Positions 46,801 through 58,973 are shown, counted from the stretch's first letter. The stretch: DNA of 64,000 nt from Melampsora larici-populina 98AG31 (GCF_000204055.1 NW_006768786.1:33368-97367), one strand, 5' to 3'. The notes: a model not told the origin generated them from the sequence alone. Numbers and translations are program-made.

Positions 46801-48267
46801 GGTACTCAAAGTAACTAGGTGAAATCTACCTAGTTAGACCTAGTTGAGAAACCTAACTTCAAAAAGTAGGCACCAACCAGAAAAAGTAGGCGAGCACTCT
46901 TGTACTGCCGTGCCGGGTGCCCACTTTCAATTTTCTCAGTCATTGAGCCCCATCTGTCACCACACACACCATCTCACGCTCAGCATGTCAGATCAATTGC
47001 CACCATCTATTCCGGAAACCCTGTCTCCCGCTTCACCCACAACTGCTTTCCATAACTAAAGCTGGTGTTCCTCATGCCCAGGCTAGAAAGATGGCCAAAG
47101 CTTTTACTGACGGTTTGTAGTGAACCCTTCAACTCCTTACCTCAAAACCCGATGACTACCTTCTGAATACACGAGATTACACAGGTTATTTTTTATTGTC
47201 CCCTCTCAGTACAAACAATTGAAACCACAAAAATTACTCTTTTACCTCATTCACAACAAATAAAAACCAATAAAAAACAATTTTTCACTCTTAATTCTCT
47301 CGATTTTGATACCAAAGACACAAAAGACTCTTATAGTCATGTTTTTTATTTTCCTTTTACTCTGAAATGAAAACTATGATGCTTATATGTGGAAAATTTA
47401 TCTATTTGAGAGTGATTAGTGTGAGTAGGTGTGAGTTATGATCTGAACCGGTGAGAAGTGTGACAATTGGTTGTTTTTTAAATCAATCGATCGTTCAAAA
47501 TTTGTTATTGTTTTTGTGTATTTCTTGGTATATTTTTGTGAATCTCTGAAATGAAGACTTGAATAAAATTGAATAGAAGCCTGAGGGGAGAGGGATTGAG
47601 TCAACTCCCTCTTAAGACAGAGTTGAATCGATCGATCGTTTTGAAAATGATTGATATCTGAGCACGTGTTTCAAGTTGAATTTGATCAGTTGCATTCCAA
47701 CTATCAGCGAGGGCTTGGGGAATAGAGTGAATGACTTACGATTGGTAAAAACATTTCAGGATTGATCAGGCCCATAAATGTAGAGATGACTGTTTGTGCG
47801 GACGAAAGGGCGAGTTCATTCACCTTCACCAAACTTTCATTCCAATGACCTAACAAAACTCAAAAAGAAACATGTTTAACAATAAGGAAGTTGTTCAAAG
47901 CCCAAACAAGGGAGTCGATGGAGACCAGTAGGGCTTTGTCGGAGTTATTGATTAAGATTTCCGATGCTGTTTTCATGATGTTGAGGTGGAGGTAGGCATA
48001 TAAGCCAATGTAAGACGGAGGTTGTGAGGTGGAATAAATGGTAGATAAGACCTTTCCGGAGGCTTGGACTAGATCTACGGCCAGACCTTGCCGGAGGCCA
48101 ATGCAAGGCATTATGTGACAGAGGCTAAAGATATGGTAAAAGCAGGCACGGGGTCCTCAAAGCTGCCCAGTTGGCAAAAACATACTTTAAAAAAAATCCC
48201 CGCCAAAAGAAAAAAGTAGGTTCTAGGTTTCAAAGTAGTCAGAAACCACCTAGTTACTTTGAGTACC
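46801..48267. mobile_element. Non-autonomous TIR element (about 1.47 kb) containing a gene fragment
   Basis: Ends begin GGTACTCAAAGTAACTAGGTG on both sides in inverted orientation, perfect over 21 bp, with weaker matches inside (AAACCTA, AAGTAGG). The flanks AATT/AACG allow an ATT duplication if two or three more bases are counted as element, so the target duplication is unclear. No transposase inside. The minus strand at 48111-47860 carries a long helical open frame, and the plus strand near 46985 starts a short Ser/Pro-rich frame. These may be captured host sequence. Confidence 0.6.
47750..48111 (-). pseudogene. Fragment of a helical (secreted-type?) protein inside the TIR element
   Basis: The frame 48111-47860 reads GLAVDLVQASGKVLSTIYSTSQPPSYIGLYAYLHL and continues to DSLVWALNNFLI. 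About 30 bases later another frame continues HWNESLVKVNELALSSAQTVISTFMGLINPEMF before a GTAAGT. The gap is too short for an intron, so the two parts look like one protein broken by a frameshift. No upstream signal peptide is found inside the element. Family unknown. Confidence 0.4.
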
Positions 48268-48430
48268 GTTATTGTTTTCAAGGAAAGTGAAAAAGTGAAA
48301 TGAAGTGTACAAGTTAAAATTTAATCCTTACAGCTTGATCGATGGCTGTACCTGTGTATATTTCGGTACTTGCTGAGCTACACGCTCCACGATTTGACTC
48401 AGTACATACCACCACCATCAAAACAATAAC

Positions 48431-51043
48431 ATGAACTCAAACATCAAGAATTCCTTCAGGCACTATCATCATCATCAACATTATCATGTCATGATCCTCA
48501 GTCTCACCTACTTACTCTTCATATCGATAATCCCATCAACAGTCAATGGATCAGCAGATGCAATTAGAGATGAACAATTCTCATTCAGAGGTCCATTACC
48601 TGAGGATGGTCATATTCCACATTGGGATATCTCCGGTAGCACGTCAGTTGAAATTATCTCTCAAGACTTATTGAAACCTCAATCAAAAAAACTGATCGAT
48701 CTGGTTTGCAGGCATCGACTGCCAAGTGCAAAGGATTACCTTCGATTAGTCACTCCATTTCCTTTAGCTTATGGTGGTATCTTTACAGAAAAACCAATCA
48801 CATTCGATCAATGGTCTGTAGGTACGACTGTTACTCTTCAAATCTTTTATAATACAAAAACAACATATCGAACTCAAGTGTGGATTTATGTCTTTGATTA
48901 GAAATCGCTTTCCGAATTCATGGTGGTCCACATGCACTGCGACTTCCAAATTCTGAAAAGAACAATACTGTAAATGAAGTTCGTGGAAAGGGTGGTAGAG
49001 GTTTAGCTTTTTGGTACACTAAAGTTTGTTGATCATCTTTTTTTTCCTTTACACGTCATCTGAATTTGAGAAGCAATGAGTCTGACAGGCAAAAACTCTT
49101 GTTTACTTTTATTTGATCATCATATATGTCTACATGTCTGAATAGACTTCTAATCCGACTAAACTTGTAATTCCAGCAGACCCTAAAGCTCACCCAGCTC
49201 CAGCTCCACTCATGACTGTTGACAAGTTCCCCGATCCACTTGATAAATCGGTTTCATTCTTTGGAGGTCCAACTAATTTTGATGGATTAGGTGTACTTTT
49301 TGATACTCAACCTATGAGTCCTGTCACTTTGAGATCAGATCGAAGACACTGGTCAGCAAACGAAAGTGGTCATGGAGCAGATGAATGGGCAATAGTCAGT
49401 GGTGTGATGGATGATGGGCAAGGTCATACGAAATGGATTGAAGATAAACTAAGAAGTGATTTTCAGGAGAGCGATGAAGCTGCTTACTTGGTGAGTTTTT
49501 CATTGTTGGCTATAAACCAATTCCGTTCAGAGTTAATCTACTCAAGGCTGGTTGGTGTAAGTTCTGATCGGAAGCGTCTTCACCACCTAGAGTCATGTGA
49601 TTGGAGATTGTCAGGTCGGACTTCGTAATGCGCAAGGTCTAATCTGGGCTAAGATTACCCATGTGGCCGGAACGATAGCAGTTAGTGACCATATTTTTAT
49701 AGTTACTCGTCTTGATACTTGACCGGCACGATTTATTAAAATTGATGATTCTTCTACTCTAGGTTCACCTCGATTTGACACCTCATACTACACTGTCAGG
49801 TCACGAAAGACACTATAAGCGGGAATGTTTCTTTGCGGATAACGTTAAATTACCCAAAGGCTACTATGTTGGTCTGACTGGTCTTGCAAGTCCTAATGAA
49901 GAACCCGATAATATGGATATATACGCAATTGATGTGAAAGAAATCAAAGGACATGCTGAAAATCAAGCCGATGTGGTTGAACATGATACACAGACTCACA
50001 CACCCGCTGATGACGTCGTGCTGGAAGGAACCGGTGGTCTAAAAGATGTAAGATTTGAAATATGTCTAATTTTGAAGGTATCATTTCCCTGATGGCTTGA
50101 TTTATCGTATCCGTTGATCATATGGTAGGAAGCCGCGGTAAGCATTCTGTCTATAGTCTCTGTGGTCTCTCGTTAACTTATCTCGCCTTCGGATTCTGTG
50201 CTGTTACGCTAGATGACCTTTGAAACTATCAATGCTCAAAGACAATGGGCAGAGTCTGTCCAGAAGTTAACTAATCGATTAGATCAACTAACGGATTCTA
50301 AATGGCCTACAGGAAATGATGAACATAAAGGTTCATCTTCAGCTAAAGATCATTTCCCTGAAGACCGTCTTGGTCATATAGAGAAACAGTTGGACACTCT
50401 TGTTCACAAACTGCCAGAACACTCGGTACGAAAACTTTATAATTTGATAGACGTCGTTTGTAACTCGTACTGATGTGTGTTTGATGATTTGTATGTTGAA
50501 TGAGGATAGGTTGAGAAATTGTTAGAAAAACTTGAAGCACTCGAACGTAGATTAACAGATCATGAAACATTCCTCTCAGTACAAATTGAAGGATTAAGAC
50601 ATCTGATTCTACACCCTCCAAGTTCTTCATTCAAAGATGATGATCATTTCAAACCACTTTCAACACAACATGATGATCCCTATGCACCACCTCAAGGTTA
50701 CGAACCACCACCAGTACCACATACCGAAATGCACAATCGACCAACAGAACCCAATTCACCTCCAAAACTCACATGGCCTCATGAAGAATTTTTAAATGGA
50801 CATCATAATCAACATTCAGCTTCAAGATCATGGTGGAATATCTTAGGTTGGTTAACAGGTATCATACTTGCGATAGCAGTAGTTTTGTTTGTGATCAAAA
50901 AGAAACAGAAAGATAAAAGTAAATATGCAGAAGAAGGAAGTTTTACAAATTCACATGGTACACGTGGTTCTAGTATTTCATTGGCTATGGATACGATTGG
51001 ACCTGCGATGGGATTTAGACAAAGAGGTAAAAAGATGATTTAA
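48431..51043 (+). CDS. Legume-type (L-type) lectin cargo receptor, EMP46/47/ERGIC-53 type
   Basis: These type I membrane proteins bind glycoproteins in the ER lumen and move between ER and Golgi. Eight exons fit: 48431-48821, 48902-49023, 49146-49490, 49615-49680, 49763-50047, 50129-50137, 50213-50425 and 50510-51043 (654 residues). A hydrophobic signal (MILSLTYLLFISIIPSTVNG) is followed by the lectin domain: GPLPEDGHIPHWDISGSTSVEII, RLVTPFPLAYGGIFTEKPI, WSVEIAFRIHGG, GRGLAFWYTK, NFDGLGVLFDT and LRNAQGLIWAKI. A Glu/Lys helical stalk with coiled-coil character follows (VEKLLEKLEALERRL). Then come a Pro-rich spacer, one membrane helix (WWNILGWLTGIILAIAVVLFV) and a basic cytosolic tail. The tail ends GKKMI, not a strict KKXX, so ER return may use another signal. 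The 9-bp exon 50129-50137 is optional; the frame holds without it. Confidence 0.85.
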
Positions 51044-52220
51044 AGGGTTTTAAAGATCTTATGAGGATTAAAAGTTGATCATGTTGTATGAAAGTATGAG
51101 TAAGATTCGAATGATGATGATAAAGGAATCAAAAGAAAAATGCATAGAATAGGTAAAGAAGAATGGTGTGATTTTTTTTTGTTATCCCAATTGCATTAGC
51201 TTTTCTTTGCTGTTCGTTCCCTTTCGTTACAATATGTTTTCGGTCTTTAGAATGATTAAACAATGCATTTCATAGCATTTTGAAGAACCTTATTATCTCC
51301 AAAGCAGGAGTAAATGAGAAGTACGATTGAGTCCACACTCTAGCTTGAAGTCAATTACCATAGACCTGGAGGCATCCAAATCGGTTGTATGATGCACTGG
51401 CGCACAGGCAGCGCTGTGAGTTGACTACGTAGTTGTTTGATTTAAAGTCTGACTTGATCGATTCAAGAAACCTTGAACACTCTACACACTCAACTCAGCC
51501 AAAGCCTCTCGACCAAACATCGAACATGCAACACCGAACATCGACCATCGAAGTGAGGTTGTGATTTGATGATCAGTAAACCCGTCATGACGAACATTAA
51601 AGTATCAAAAATCACCCAAATTATCACTACTTCATTATCCATCATGCTTGACCAAGACTGAGGACCAAACAGCTCTAACGCACAATCATGATCCGGTTGA
51701 TCTAGTGCACATAACGACAATCAGAGAGAGGTAGAGATGAACCACGACACCAGGGAGCAAAGAACATCGAGGGATCATCACGCTAGTCAAGATGTATATA
51801 GAAATATCTATTGAAGGAATTAATTAGTGACAGATAATCATCCTCAATCATCACGAGGAAGGAATGGATATCTTTATGATACAAGTCGATAATTTACATT
51901 TTATGCTGATCACCTTCGAGCTGATCAATCTCAAGCCCGATTAGTCAGCGGTTCGATGGGTAACAAGAGAAATATGGTGACCGTACTGAGCGCCACCTAT
52001 GTATCTCATCGAGATTCTCGATATCGCGTATAAAGAGCGAGGTCAATCCCTGGAATCGAGAAACCCTTCGACTCATCACTTGCACCCATAAAGCAAAATC
52101 AAAACACCAAAAAAATCGAAGTAAATAAATTAGGCATTTATTATCAAAATCTTCTTACAACTTTCAATCCAATCTTTAGCCCCTACTTTAGATATCAAAT
52201 CATATATACAATTAATCAAA
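51044..52220. other. Intergenic region without a supported gene
   Basis: 3' UTR of the lectin gene, then sequence with one 76-codon minus frame (51720-51490) that has two hydrophobic patches but no other support. The last 100 bp are AT-rich leader of the next gene. Confidence 0.5.
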
Positions 52221-52987
52221 ATGTTACAATTGAACTTTCTCGTTTTCTGTCTGTTTGTTTCCCTTTTCATCTTTGATCAAACTTTCACACTTCCAGCTGG
52301 TCTCGACACGCCTTCTGCTGAACTCAATGGCGTTACTCCAACTATGAATATGAAAAGAAGAAGTCAACTTGATGAGATTGTTCAAGGTGTAGGAAAAATT
52401 AAAGAAGGAGAAGAAGAAGAAGTAAGTCATCAATCATAAGATCAGCATGACTTTGATCAGTTTCTTACATTCTTTTCTCAAACTTCAGGAACACACACTG
52501 CAGAAAAGCCACGATATGGACCAGGATCAAAAGAAGGAAGAATCAGTTGGTGTGAGTAGATTGGTTAGTTCTTAATGCTGATCCCCGACATAGAAGCTTA
52601 ATCATTGCTTCCTATTAGTATCTCGGAGAAGAATCAGAGAAAGAAGTAAGTCATACAATGATCTTCATATAGGTGTCCCTATGTAGTTTCTTATCTATTT
52701 ATCCACCATCAGGAACATGAACTGATGAAAAGAGACGAAGGAGATCAGAAGACAGAACTTACCCAACAGGAATTCGATCCAGACACACTTGCCGTGAGTT
52801 GATCAGTATCTATTTATAAATCCTATGATAGAAATCAAACTATATTACCTATCTCTGTTCGACTGTTGAAAATCAAACCAAATTTCCGGATGTCTTTCTA
52901 ACTCATCAGGTTCCAAACGTGGAGAAAAGACACGAAGGAGAACAAAATGCAAACCACCAAGACCATGAAAATACAACTGAAGATTAG
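52221..52987 (+). CDS. Small secreted acidic protein with dibasic (Kex2-type) sites
   Basis: Five exons, all introns phase 0: 52221-52421, 52489-52551, 52619-52645, 52713-52793 and 52910-52987 (149 residues). The signal peptide is MLQLNFLVFCLFVSLFIFDQTFT, with cleavage probably before LPAGLD. The mature chain is very acidic and hydrophilic (EGEEEEEHTL, ESEKEEHEL, HENTTED) with no cysteine. Lys-Arg pairs occur three times in comparable settings (NMKRRS, LMKRDE, VEKRHE), spaced 58 and 27 residues apart. Kex2-like proteases cut after such pairs in the fungal secretory route and release short peptides. No domain is recognised. A role as processed secreted peptide precursor is inference. Confidence 0.72.
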
Positions 52988-53265
52988 AAAAGTGTTGATC
53001 CTTTTCAAATGAATCTTAAACTGAGTTTATAAGATTGTTTTGTTTTTTTAGTTTTTGAATAATTTTTGTTAATATTATTTTTCTTTGTCTTGAAAGATAA
53101 AATATGATCTGTGATTTTTTTTCTTTAGAATGCTCTGTTGTACATTCAAATGGTGTTGCTAATAGTCTTTAAGTTGTTTTATCAAATTTTATAATAATTT
53201 TCTTTTTTGTGTGGGGTTTGATGTGATTTTGTTCTTGAATGAAGTTGATAAGATGAATTAGACTA

Positions 53266-53534
53266 TAGTGGGAACCATCAAGAGCCACTTAATCAGATAA
53301 TTTTTCAAAAAAGATTGCCAAAGTCACAAATATCACTCAATTCAAAAATCAAGATATTTTTGGGGTCCTCTCGTTCAGGGCTATTCAAAAATATCCTCAG
53401 AAGACCAATTTTCGAAGTTCTTGTTTTTTTTATTCCTGACGGTCAAGGGTGTACCAGAGGAAAATCAGATGTTTGTTGTATGTAATTACAAACTACCCGG
53501 TCCGTGGCTTCTTGTGTCTTGATGGTTCCCACTA
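53266..53534. mobile_element. Tc1/mariner-type MITE (269 bp)
   Basis: Ends TAGTGGGAACCATCAAGA and its inverted complement TCTTGATGGTTCCCACTA, with TA on both outer sides (53264-53265 and 53535-53536). No coding capacity. TIR type, length and TA duplication fit a Stowaway-like MITE. Confidence 0.85.
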
Positions 53535-54040
53535 TATGAAAAATTGTAAAAAAAAATTGTGAGGAATGAGGGTATGCGGATTGCACCATTTTTACAGAGG
53601 GTGACTGTAAAGTTGAACATCCTGTATGATCATTGATTACAGGCTTTCTTGATCCGGCTGGTGACTGTTTGGCAATTGATGGTCAACTCAAATCTTGAGT
53701 GCAATCAAGTTGATTATCCACATCTCCATAGACTTTTCACTGTTGTACTACATTCATCATCAGTGCAAACCTGCCCAGAATTGCAAAAGGGTGGTGATCA
53801 ATCATTGGGCTTCCTAATTTTTTTGTATCTTGCTGAACACTTGTTGCCTTTTTTTTGCTCAAGTTGGTATGTTACAAGAAACATCAATCTATATTCTACA
53901 TATTGTCACTGTAATGTCGCTGAAGCCTGAGACTCTCCATCTCAAGGACACTAATCTGCCACCAAGCTTCTATGGGGTTATATCATCTGATGTTGAACTC
54001 ACTTCCATCATCCATTTGTTGGAGCGTAAATTGTTGGTTT

Positions 54041-54158
54041 AGAGCATCCACAGTGACAACCCCCAAATTGGACCTATTGCCAAATATACCAATAGGGCCC
54101 CAGATTTTTGCTGCAGTGGCAGGCCCTATGCTAAATATATTTGGGGCCAACTCCAATG
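54041..54158. mobile_element. Possible old Harbinger-type MITE
   Basis: Starts AGAGCATCCACAGTGACAACCCCC, resembling Harbinger-style ends. A weakly complementary stretch (TTTGGGGCC, then AATGTGGGAT) lies at about 54140-54164 and overlaps the start of the next MITE. Only the left end is clear. Confidence 0.4.
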
Positions 54159-54316
54159 TGGGATATAAAGTAGAAACCCTGAATCAAATCCAGTTTTTTC
54201 CCAGTTTTTTTTTGGCTGTAGAATCAGTTTTCCCAGTTTTCCCAAACTAATTCTACAGCCAAAAAAAACTGGGGAAAAAACTGAGAATTCATTCCGGGGT
54301 TTTACTTTGTATCCCA
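54159..54316. mobile_element. Palindromic MITE related to the Harbinger element
   Basis: The 158-bp sequence is nearly self-complementary: TGGGATATAAAGTAGAAACCC on the left pairs with GGGGTTTTACTTTGTATCCCA on the right, and the inner arms share CAGTTTTTTCCCAG and TTTTTGGCTGTAGAAT. The tip GGGATACAAAGT equals bases near the tip of the 58-bp TIR at 30013, so it may be mobilised by that family. No clear target duplication. Confidence 0.75.
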
Positions 54317-56430
54317 TAAATAGCAGCAAGCCTCAAATTGCCTGAACTGGGTCATCATCAATATAGAAAGCAGCCACTGCGGGTTGATTGGTTGTTATTG
54401 GTGGTTCAATATGATGAGTGTGGGATAAGTGTCAAATCATCAGTTTTGTACTCCTGCACTCATTGAGAGCCAGAGGTATGCTCCAGATTGTAGCTGATAT
54501 CTTTGAATCCTCAATTTCAGTGTAATAGGTGTCAATGAAAACTTTTGAGGCTTGGCAAATTATTCATAATGCTGTGAATGTATTTCTGGACAAAGTATTG
54601 CCACACCCACAATGAGCGTGCGGTGGTGGTGTCATTGGTGGCAATCTTGGAGACAGAGGTGGATGGGGTGGTACTGGAAGAGGTTGCTGTGCAACTTAAT
54701 GAAGATCTTGTCACAGGAGTTGATATAGCCGGTATATTGAGTTGAGGTGGGTTTAGAGTATTGGGTATTGGGAATCTGGGATGCTTGGTGATTGGTGTTA
54801 GGTGATGTCAGATGATCAACAAATAACTTTGAAGTTTGATTATCGTAGGATATGTGAATATAGATGGAAATTATGTAACAAAAAAATATGTCACTGTGAG
54901 CATGAGTTTTTTGTAGAAAAAGGGTTGGCACCCCGGCCCAACTGGCCCAACTGGCCGCCCGGGGTGCCTGTAGGGCTTTTGTGAGCCTCATCATGTTAGG
55001 TTTGAAAGCCCCAGTACACATACCGTGAGTCTCTCAGAACTCCTTGAGCAAGGTTGGGCAGGGCCGTGTCAGGGTCACAGCCTTGGTACTGTTAGCCCAT
55101 GGTCCTGTAATCAGGGCTCAGGGCTGACACAACCTTGTGAAGAGTTTTATTATTAAAAAATTGTTGCAACATTTGAAGAAAAGAGGATCTTTACAGATTT
55201 CTCTTTTGGTGAATCTTTAAAAATATCACTCTGCAATATATCACAATTCATTAGCAAGAGCTCAATCAACTTATCATCCAGTTTAGCTTCTCTTCTATGT
55301 GCTAAGTGTTACTTATCTGCTTATTTTGATTTCTATGTCCCTGACCCACCTGTGCCCTGACCATTCCCATGCTTGAATTTGAATGTTCTATGATAGTTGA
55401 ATCATCAACTTCATCTCTCACATCCTCTGAGACAAACACTGGTACACCTTCACACCACTGAATTCTTTTAACATTTGCTTTCATTTTGAAAACCATACAC
55501 ACTCATAGTGATCAGTTTCCAAGGCATTCATCTTCTCAAGCAACATTGATGGACTTTTGTTACTAGCAAGTATGTCTACAAACAAGTTTGTAGTTCTTGA
55601 TGATTCTGATTGAGAATAATAAAGTCTTCAACAGTGGTGGGCACCATACCTGTAATTGTACAGCTCTGTACTAGTAGTTACAACACAGGGCAAATGCTTG
55701 GGCTATGACCTGGTATTAACCCTGCCTGGCCAAGTGTGCCCAAGGAGTTTGGTGGTTGATGGTACATGTCCCAAACCTTGGAAACCTACTGACGGGAACA
55801 TCAAAGGCCCTGTGAGCACATCAGGTGGACTGGGTTGCTGGGGTGCCTGCTGATTATTTCCAAAATACAGCTTGATACCACTGTACCCATTTCTTGAGTT
55901 GCTCCAATCCTGAGGCTTATACCTGTCCCAAGAGCTGGTCCAGAAATGAGCCTAAAACAAAAATCTCTTCTGCATGTATTTTGCACCCAAAATCAAGCTG
56001 TACCCTGGGTTTCTAAGATTTGGGGTGTGCCTTGGTTGGCCCTGATCAATCTTTGAAGGCTTTTGGGTCAAGCCAGGGCCCGAGCCGGCCCCGGGGCCAG
56101 TCAGAAAGCTTCAAGGTCAGGTCATACAGTACAAGTCAAACACCGCTCACTCCGGTGTGCACTCTTTTTGACCAGCTGCATTTGAGGATCACTGCCTCCG
56201 GGGGTATTTTTGTTGATTGGAAGACGCTTGGCTCTGGATGTCAATTGTTGGATTCAAATTCTTCAAAGTTCACAACGCGGGAATCAGTTCGGTTGAAACC
56301 CGATGGAAGCAAACTTTTCCGCGGTTTCAATGATATTCTTTTAACTTTGATGACTCATCATTGACTGTGAGATGAGGTCATACATGCATCAAGCAATCGC
56401 TTAGTCATCAGCTTGAATTATCAAAAAGAG

Positions 56431-56437
56431 TATATAA
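56431..56437 (+). promoter_or_regulatory. TATA box candidate of the dioxygenase gene
   Basis: TATATAA, 72 bp upstream of ATG 56509, a normal distance for a TATA-driven fungal gene. Confidence 0.55.
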
Positions 56438-56508
56438 ACACTCTTCAAATGCCCGAATGTGCTCCCTTGCTACTTCATTCACTTGTAAAGAAATAAGTTA
56501 ATCAGTTT

Positions 56509-58325
56509 ATGAGCTTTCGATTGAACATCTTCATAAGTTTTTTGATCTTAATCTCAACGATAGTTTATCAATCGTATTTTACCAAAGACAAGATGACTAA
56601 AATCGATACTTCAGTTCAATCTGGTTGGTTAAAAGCACTTGAAAGTTTACCTGAAAGGAAAAATGGCAAAGGTCCGATTCCTGCTTTCTTTTTTGTGAGT
56701 TTTCCATATGATTCGATGTTCTTCCATTGAATTTCTTGTTTCATTGCTTACTTTTCGTTGATCGATATTCAAACATTGTGATCTGTTCATGATATCGTAG
56801 GCACATGGACGTAAGTTAATATCGTTCAAGTCTCATTCGATATTCTTGAAACTGACTTGTTTCGGGTATGTATTGAACAATCAGATCCAGGGATTTATTT
56901 TCCCTCAGAACAACTTGGTCCACGTGGTTTACAAGGAGTTGATGGTCCATTAAACAAATTCTTAAAAGATTTCGGTCCTGCTTTATTGCGTAAATATGCT
57001 CCATCAGCAATCGTAACGTTTTCAGCCCATTGGGAAGAAAAGGGTGAAATGTTAGGTATGAACTCTTCATGTTTGATTTTGACCTCATTTTCATAGAATT
57101 TCTTTTCATTTAAATTTCTGATCTTCATCATTCGATCGCTTCAAAATCATGATACATAGTGACCGATTATGGAAACGATCAACCTTTACTCTACGAGTAA
57201 GTTTAAACATTTTCAAATTTCTAAACTTCACACAAAACTGATGATGACTAACCTGATGTTGTTGTTGTTTTCCTTCATTGAAAAGTTACTATGGATTTCC
57301 TGATCATTTTTATACTACTAAATGGCATTCAAATGGATCAAGTGAGATTTCATCACACGTAGTTTCTACTTTAAAATCTGCCGGGATTCCAGCTAGGACT
57401 ACTACAAGACTTGAACCTAGAGGTGAAGATGGAAAGGTCGGACCTGCTGCTGGAATTGATCATGGAGTTTTTATTCCATTTAAACTTATGTAAGTTTTAA
57501 CATATATTCTAATATTTTCTTATAACAACTCTCTTTTGATCGGTTCTTGAATTGTTTTTTTGGGATTTTTTCTTAGGTTTCCAGATGGAGAAACTGGTAC
57601 ATTTCCTATACCAGTGATTCAGGTTTCAATTGATGGTTCATTAGATCCAATGAAAAACATTCAATTAGGAAAAGCAGTCTCAAGTTTAAGGTAAGATTTG
57701 TTTTCTTCACCGTAAATCAAGATTCCAAGTGTTTTTTGAAATGAAAAAAGTTAATCGAAATTCTCTTTGTTTTGAATTTCTTTATAGACATGAAAACATT
57801 TTAATTCTTTCAGGTGGACTTACGATTCATACTTTTAAAGATTGGTCAGAATGGACAGCAGATACGGCTGGTAAACCTGTTTTAGAATTCGAATCTTCTA
57901 TTGTTTCAAATTCACTTAAATCCAATGTAAGTCTCAGAAAAGAAAAGTTTAATTTACAAAATCTCCATTAGATTAGCATCAACTAAATCTAGTTTTCTAC
58001 TTTTTTTCTCTCTTTCTGATAACAGACAGAAGAAAGACTTAAAGGATTAATGAACTTGAAAAGCTTACCAGGTTTTAAAATCGCTCATCCACGTGAAGAA
58101 CATTTTGTACCGATTTGGGTAGCTGCTGGTGCTGGTTCTGATCAAGGTCAATCAGTTTTAATCACTGATATTCATGGTATGTCTCAAACCTCTTTGTTTT
58201 GTTTTTAATCAAATTCTAAGACTTTCATGATCAAATCAATTCATCTAATCTTGATTCTCTCTCTCTGGGTGATGGGTTTTTTTGCTTTGAAAGGTTGTAA
58301 GACTATTGCATTTGGAGTCGAATGA
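56509..58325 (+). CDS. LigB/DODA-type extradiol ring-cleavage dioxygenase
   Basis: Class III extradiol dioxygenases use Fe(II) to open catechol rings; the group includes 4,5-DOPA dioxygenase. Nine exons fit: 56509-56694, 56801-56810, 56885-57055, 57160-57196, 57286-57489, 57577-57690, 57788-57926, 58026-58176 and 58294-58325 (347 residues). A hydrophobic N-terminal anchor (LNIFISFLILISTIVY) precedes the domain, which is unusual for this mostly soluble family. Motifs: PIPAFFFAHG, APSAIVTFSAHWE, GIDHGVFIPFKLMFP, IPVIQVSI, ILSGGLTIHTF and AHPREEHFVPIWVAAGAG, which contain the expected metal-site His and Glu residues. Exon 2 has only 10 bases and encodes part of the metal-site HG motif; splicing gives AHGHPG where homologues usually have HGSP. 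Substrate is unknown. Confidence 0.9.
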
Positions 58326-58973
58326 ATTTCGTGGTAATACAATTCTTGTTTTTTATCAAACTTGAAAATTAAGTTTTGTAACCCTTTTCTTTTGAAAGCT
58401 GTAAATGTAAACTTGTATAAAGATTGAAGAAATTTGAAATCGATTTGTTTCATAACTCGAACAACACAATCTTGGATCCTTTTTTTGAAAAAAGGGCAAT
58501 ACTTGTACCAAGATTGCAGGTGATATCTTTGGATGAATGGATGTGGAATTTATTGTATGGCTTATCAACATACTCTTAGGAAAGGGAGATGTGATGGCTG
58601 AAGGTATGTATGTGAGTCAAGGCCACAATGAGGACTCAGATCATTCACAGTACACAGCATTTCAATTAACCATTCACAGCACATTGTGCAACTCCACTTT
58701 ACCAGTCAAAAACCGTTAAAGTCCAATTTAGCAGTCAAATACCATCACCCGCAGACCAATCTAGCGTTCAAATCGATCGATCAAGAAGAAAGTCTAAGAA
58801 AATGATCATTGAACTCAAATTCACATTTTGGACTCAAAGTTCCACTTGAAAATTGTCTAGGTGACCTTCAATATGACCCGCAACGACCCAAGCTTTAATG
58901 TTAATATGAATTTCATACTTCTTAACTATGTAACAAAATCCAAGCCGAGTGATCTTTAAACTGACTTAACAAT
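58326..58973. other. Convergent intergenic region
   Basis: 3' sides of the dioxygenase and uL22m genes. AT-rich, no gene seen. Confidence 0.55.

Larger units (their letters stand above)
52988..56508. other. Repeat-rich intergenic interval
   Basis: Apart from the MITEs listed separately, it contains a GC-rich palindromic patch at about 54927-54970 (GGCACCCCGG and GCCCGGGGTGCC) and scattered frames of at most 129 codons with no recognisable product. The end of the interval is the promoter of the dioxygenase gene. Confidence 0.5.
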
